In this document: positions 15,703 to 18,571 of the stretch, piece after piece
How positions within the stretch are numbered: position 1 is the stretch's first letter
Layout of the letters: each line of letters opens with the position of its first letter
Source: Gammaproteobacteria bacterium
Lineage (GTDB): Bacteria; Pseudomonadota; Gammaproteobacteria; SZUA-229
DNA length: 18,571 bases
Assembly (NCBI GenBank): GCA_026197015.1
Contig: JAPHRB010000160.1
Span: 1 to 18,571, forward strand
Direction of reading: 5' to 3'
Program-made: the position numbers and the translations under genes
The notes under the pieces: model-generated
What the model saw: the letters and a program-made list of their open reading frames with translations, nothing else
Database searches by the model: none
Told to the model about the DNA's origin: nothing

Positions 15703-15708
15703 AGTGGC
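15695..15708. other. Perfect palindrome spanning the J-protein stop codon
   Basis: GCCACT-AA-AGTGGC, with 6-bp arms around two bases, contains the TAA stop (15700-15702) and runs into the GG of the next sigma-54 element. No U-run follows, so it is at best a weak or factor-dependent end for the upstream operon. It could also be an operator overlapping the promoter. Confidence 0.4.
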
Positions 15709-15720
15709 CCGACATTTGCT
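15705..15720 (+). promoter_or_regulatory. Near-consensus sigma-54 promoter for the 114-residue gene
   Basis: TGGCCCGACATTTGCT has the exact 12-base GG-to-GC spacing and differs from TGGCACG-N4-TTGCW at one position only (C for A). This is the best sigma-54 match in the window. The predicted start is near 15732, giving a leader of about 80 bases before the ATG at 15814. No NtrC-type dyad is evident just upstream, where the region is coding. Confidence 0.65.
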
Positions 15721-15813
15721 TTGTTACTTTCGAGTAATAATTCGGCAAGAAAGTATATTTGTTTTTACTTATATAAGATTTGCTTTATAAACTAACATTA
15801 TCGGTGTAATCAA

Positions 15814-16158
15814 ATGACATTAAAAGAACGTTTTCTTGAAGCAGTTTCAAATGGAGACCTTGGTGAAGTAGATGACTTTGGTGTGGTGGTAAGTCTAAAA
15901 GAATTTAAATTATATTTTCAAGATGTAAAATCTGACTATATAAATTCATTTTTACCGGCAGCAGTAATTGAGACAGGGCAATACAGTACTACTCATACTA
16001 AATATCTTTTTAGAATTAGGAAAGGTACCTATCGTGTACACCCTGATGCTATTGAAGAGCATATTGAGTCGGGATATGTTGATGAGTTGCCGATGGGGCA
16101 TTTAAATAATAAGGTTGAAGAAGCGATGATGCAATATCAGAGTTACCGCGTGAACTAA
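15814..16158 (+). CDS. Small soluble protein of unknown function, sigma-54-driven
   Basis: 114 residues; I do not recognise the family. The protein is acidic, has no cysteine, no signal peptide and no membrane segment, so it should be cytosolic. The central part reads FLPAAVIETGQYSTTHTKYL followed by FRIRKGTYRVHPDAIEEHIE; this mix of strands and a basic patch (RIRKGTYR) looks like a compact conserved fold. The C-terminal ~30 residues are helical and polar. Coding is supported by a full open frame that fills the gap between a near-consensus sigma-54 promoter (15705-15720) and a strong intrinsic terminator (16184-16212), which makes it a monocistronic unit. The Shine-Dalgarno is weak (CGGTG about 8 bases before the ATG). 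The shared promoter class suggests nitrogen-responsive expression along with the nitrate genes, but no function is claimed. Confidence 0.75.
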   Translation: MTLKERFLEAVSNGDLGEVDDFGVVVSLKEFKLYFQDVKSDYINSFLPAAVIETGQYSTTHTKYLFRIRKGTYRVHPDAIEEHIESGYVDELPMGHLNNKVEEAMMQYQSYRVN

Positions 16159-16183
16159 ATAAAATCATCAAGTTTAAACTATC

Positions 16184-16212
16184 AAAGCCATGTCTCAAGA
16201 CGTGGCTTTTTT
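16184..16212 (+). terminator. Rho-independent terminator of the 114-residue gene
   Basis: AAAGCCATGTC (16184-16194) pairs with GACGTGGCTTT (16199-16209) over 11 bp with one G-U pair and a TCAA loop, and runs into a T tract to 16212. It lies 25 bases after the stop codon and isolates the nhaA unit from upstream transcription. Confidence 0.88.
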
Positions 16213-16289
16213 ATTGTGTATAGTTATATTAGAATTGAGGTAGTATTATAACAGGCAATGAATTATATGAATAAGAGATTAAAACTCAT

Positions 16290-17462
16290 ATGAGTTATAT
16301 AGACAGTTTTGTCAAAAAAGAATCATCTGCCGGAATTTTGCTAATCTTTGCCACTATTTTGGCGTTAATCCTCAAGAACTCAATACTATCTGAACTTTAT
16401 TCCGCATTTCTGCATACGCCTGTCGAAGTAAGATTTGGCTCCTTAGAGATAGCCAAACCCTTGCTGTTATGGATTAATGACGGATTGATGGCAATATTTT
16501 TTTTACTAATTGGCCTTGAAGTTAAAAGAGAATTACTTGAAGGTCATTTATCTTCCTTATCTCAAGTCTCACTACCTGCAATAGCTGCTTTAGGGGGCAT
16601 GGTTGTACCGGCATTAATTTATGTCTGGTTCAATATTGGAGATGAGCAAGGTATGCGTGGTTGGGCGATTCCTACAGCTACGGATATAGCATTTGCTTTA
16701 GGTATTCTTTCATTGTTAGGTAATCGTATACCTGTTTCTTTAAAAATATTTCTAATGGCACTGGCAATTATTGATGATTTAGGTGCAATTGTTGTTATAG
16801 CACTTTTTTATACTGTTGAGTTGTCAACTCATTCAATAATTGTCGCTGCTCTGGCAATAACGTTATTAATTATTTTAAATAGAGCAGGTGTTATTAAAAA
16901 AGCGGCTTATGTAATAGTAGGTATTGTTTTATGGGTTAGTGTATTGAAATCAGGCGTACATGCTACATTAGCAGGTGTTGTGCTGGCCTTTTGTATTCCA
17001 TTAAGAGCAAAAGATGAAAAAGGTAATGATTTCTCTCCCTCAAAAGATATAGAGCATGATTTACATTACTGGGTGGCGTTTTTTATACTGCCCCTGTTCG
17101 CATTCGTAAATGCAGGTGTAGATTTACGTCAAATTTCAATAGACCAGATGTGGGGCCCGGTTCCTATGGGAATAATCTTAGGTTTGTTTCTGGGTAAACA
17201 GCTGGGGGTGTTTGGATTTAGCTGGTTAGCCATAAAACTTAAATTGGCCAGGCTACCTGAAAACTCTAGCTGGATGAAATTATATGGAATATCTGTTTTA
17301 ACCGGAATTGGTTTTACCATGAGTTTATTTGTTGATTCTCTGGCTTTTGAAGATGATACCCTGTATCAACAAGCAGATAAACTGGCAGTTTTAATTGCTT
17401 CATTTTCGGCTGGAATATTTGGTTATCTCATTTTACGTATGACTAAAGTTGTAAAAGAGTAA
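16290..17462 (+). CDS. nhaA: Na+/H+ antiporter NhaA
   Basis: 390 residues, against 388 for E. coli NhaA. It is an inner-membrane protein that exchanges internal Na+ (or Li+) for external H+. The ion site is intact: the Asp pair Asp162-Asp163 (AIIDDLGAIVV), the crossing-helix residues Thr131-Asp132 (PTATDIAFALGIL) and Lys303 (FLGKQLG). His224 in SGVHATLAG matches the E. coli residue linked to pH response. The N terminus (FVKKESSAGILLIFATILAL) aligns with the family start, so the ATG at 16290 is preferred; its ribosome site is poor. An upstream terminator separates it from the nitrate region. The next gene starts four bases after its stop. Na+ handling fits a marine or saline habitat, but NhaA is also common elsewhere. 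Confidence 0.96.
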   Translation: MSYIDSFVKKESSAGILLIFATILALILKNSILSELYSAFLHTPVEVRFGSLEIAKPLLLWINDGLMAIFFLLIGLEVKRELLEGHLSSLSQVSLPAIAALGGMVVPALIYVWFNIGDEQGMRGWAIPTATDIAFALGILSLLGNRIPVSLKIFLMALAIIDDLGAIVVIALFYTVELSTHSIIVAALAITLLIILNRAGVIKKAAYVIVGIVLWVSVLKSGVHATLAGVVLAFCIPLRAKDEKGNDFSPSKDIEHDLHYWVAFFILPLFAFVNAGVDLRQISIDQMWGPVPMGIILGLFLGKQLGVFGFSWLAIKLKLARLPENSSWMKLYGISVLTGIGFTMSLFVDSLAFEDDTLYQQADKLAVLIASFSAGIFGYLILRMTKVVKE

Positions 17463-17466
17463 TGTC

Positions 17467-18321
17467 GTGAATAGAACAATAATTAAAAAGAGCATTGTCT
17501 CGTGTTTATTATTACTGTTTATATTTCTTTCATATTCACATGTATTAGATAACGTGGCAGAAAATTATACAGAAGCAGGTATTGAACGATCCTTGATAAC
17601 ATTTGCTATTTCAAGAAGTTTAAATGGAGTGATATCAGTTGCTCAGGGTACAGAGGTTGCACTTTCTCCAGCAGGTGTAGGTTTAACTTTTACACCAGGA
17701 CAAATTCTTGATCCAGTTAATGATTTAATAGAAAGATTTTCATGGGTTGTTATGGTAAGTGGCGCATCTTTAGGGATTCAACGACTATTTCTTGAAATTA
17801 CCTCATCTATATTCGTAAGTGGTGTTCTGTCTATTTTAGGCATATTGTGTATTTTGAATATGTGGAGAATTTTTGATAAATTTAAGATTAAATTTATACC
17901 TGTCTCTATTATAAACAAAAGTTTTGTATTGCTCGTTTTTATAAGGTTTTCAGTTCCCGTTATTGCCCTGATAAACGAAGGTTTATTTTTAAGTTATCTT
18001 CAACCTCAGTTCAATGAGGCGCAGAGCCAGCTGGAAAATGCATCCGTTCAGATTAGAGAAATTAATGAGTCATCACAAAAAAATATTGATGTGGAGGGTG
18101 AGGGTTTATTGAATCAGGTTGGGCGATGGATGGACCAGACCAGGCAGAGTCTTGATATTGAACAACAAATGAATTCATTAAAGCAGGCTGCATCAGATAT
18201 GAGTCATCAGGTGGTGAATTTGATTGTTGTTTTTGTTGTGCAGACGATTATTTTTCCTTTGTTGTTTTTGTGGTTGATGATACAGGGGGCAAAAGGGGTT
18301 ATTAGGAATATTTCGGTTTGA
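17467..18321 (+). CDS. Membrane protein of unknown function, coupled to nhaA
   Basis: 284 residues starting with GTG; I do not recognise the family with confidence. Hydrophobic segments lie near 9-26 (uncleaved anchor or signal), ~92-106, ~110-133, ~145-170 and ~247-271. The region 30-75 (ITFAISRSLNGVISVAQGTE, then LSPAGVGLTFTPGQILDPVN) looks like a periplasmic or re-entrant loop. Residues ~180-240 are polar, Gln/Ser-rich and coiled-coil-like (FNEAQSQLENASVQIREINE, QMNSLKQAASDMSHQV), probably outside the membrane between the last two segments. The GTG lies four bases after the nhaA stop, so cotranscription and coupled translation with the antiporter are likely. A role in ion homeostasis is only guilt by association. 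The base use matches its neighbours. Confidence 0.8.
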   Translation: MNRTIIKKSIVSCLLLLFIFLSYSHVLDNVAENYTEAGIERSLITFAISRSLNGVISVAQGTEVALSPAGVGLTFTPGQILDPVNDLIERFSWVVMVSGASLGIQRLFLEITSSIFVSGVLSILGILCILNMWRIFDKFKIKFIPVSIINKSFVLLVFIRFSVPVIALINEGLFLSYLQPQFNEAQSQLENASVQIREINESSQKNIDVEGEGLLNQVGRWMDQTRQSLDIEQQMNSLKQAASDMSHQVVNLIVVFVVQTIIFPLLFLWLMIQGAKGVIRNISV

Positions 18322-18374
18322 TTTTTAGGGTTCTGTTGGGTATTTGTGGTTTTTTTCGGTTAGAGTTTTTGCAA

Positions 18375-18470
18375 GCTCTTATTTTTATGGGAATTAGAAT
18401 TCTGTGGTGTCGCCTTTTGGTTATTAGCTCGCTCTAGTCTTCATGGGAACTAGGTTTCTGTGTAGTCGCC
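18375..18470 (+). repeat. Degenerate 40-base direct repeat, two copies with 56-base period
   Basis: Unit 18375-18414 recurs at 18431-18470 with about 31 of 40 positions identical. The shared parts are GCTCT, ATGGGAA-TAG, TTCTGTG and GTCGCC. The 250 bases after the membrane-protein gene hold no convincing coding frame, and this repeat plus the two hairpins account for most of it. Confidence 0.55.
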
Positions 18471-18480
18471 GCGCTGGCGA

Positions 18481-18514
18481 GTTACTTTCTTTTCAACAGC
18501 AAAAAGAAAGTAAC
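18481..18514. repeat. Strong inverted repeat of a probable dispersed intergenic element
   Basis: GTTACTTTCTTTT (18481-18493) and AAAAGAAAGTAAC (18502-18514) are perfect 13-bp arms around an 8-base loop. Sequences of this kind (GAGTTACTTTCTTTT ... AAAGAAAGTAACCAAAGAAA) recur between genes in many proteobacteria, as I recall. No T-run follows on either strand, so it is not a standard terminator. Confidence 0.65.
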
Positions 18515-18542
18515 CAAAGAAATGCCGCCCTTTATTCGCTTG

Positions 18543-18566
18543 TTCTCATTAAAAAGCTAATGAGAA
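18543..18566. repeat. Second hairpin near the right window edge
   Basis: TTCTCATT (18543-18550) pairs with AATGAGAA (18559-18566) around AAAAAGCT. One more inner A-T pair and two outer pairs (one G-U) can extend it to about 11 bp. It lies just after the larger hairpin and may belong to the same element. Its surroundings are cut by the window end. Confidence 0.45.
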
Positions 18567-18571
18567 TACCC

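Noticed and set aside
15695..15708. Palindrome as an intrinsic terminator for the nitrate-assimilation operon
   Set aside because: The loop would be only 2-4 bases and no T-run follows; I kept it only as an unexplained palindrome.
16213..16289. Sigma-70 promoter for nhaA
   Set aside because: TATTAT at 16244-16249 is a fair -10, but no -35 of any quality lies at 16-18 bases, so I did not list it.
18361..18390. AGAG ... CTCT followed by TATTTTTA as a terminator for the nhaA unit
   Set aside because: The stem is only four pairs with a long loop, too weak to call.

Overview
The window comes from an AT-rich proteobacterial chromosome, most likely a gammaproteobacterium. RavA-ViaA, NhaA, a DsrC/TusE-fold protein and a phosphatase-kinase next to a NarK transporter all point that way. 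I cannot name the genus. There are no rRNAs, tRNAs, CRISPR arrays or transposases. The core of the window is a nitrate-assimilation locus built around a 449-bp divergent control region (4154-4602).

Left side, minus strand: a diguanylate cyclase gene with GAF and GGDEF domains is cut by the window edge (1-738). It is followed upstream by a fused PP2C phosphatase/Ser-Thr kinase (801-2510) and a NarK-type nitrate/nitrite transporter (2684-4153). The control region carries two outward-facing sigma-54 -24/-12 elements with exact spacing, one for narK and one for nirB. Between them lies a palindrome of the NtrC type (TGCAC-N7-GTGCA), so nitrogen-limitation control is the simplest reading.

Centre, plus strand, about 11 kb of closely spaced genes: nirB, nirD (Rieske), a NarB/NasA-type molybdenum nitrate reductase, a 610-residue fusion of a DmsB-like four-cluster ferredoxin with a DmsC-like membrane anchor, a DsrC-family protein with no cysteine at all, then ravA, viaA and a DnaJ-related protein. 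The first four can carry nitrate to ammonium. The fusion suggests that the cytoplasmic nitrate reductase takes electrons from the quinol pool rather than from soluble ferredoxin or NADH. RavA, ViaA and the J protein look like an assembly or quality-control module transcribed with these Fe-S/Mo enzymes.

Right side: an unrecognised 114-residue protein (15814-16158) has its own near-consensus sigma-54 promoter and ends at a clear intrinsic terminator. It is followed by nhaA and a tightly coupled membrane protein of unknown function (17467-18321). The last 250 bases hold no convincing gene but contain a degenerate direct repeat and two strong hairpins that look like a dispersed intergenic repeat.

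The most unusual parts are the ferredoxin-anchor fusion with apparently inverted topology, the cysteine-free DsrC paralogue, the attached RavA-ViaA-J module, and the orphan sigma-54-driven gene.
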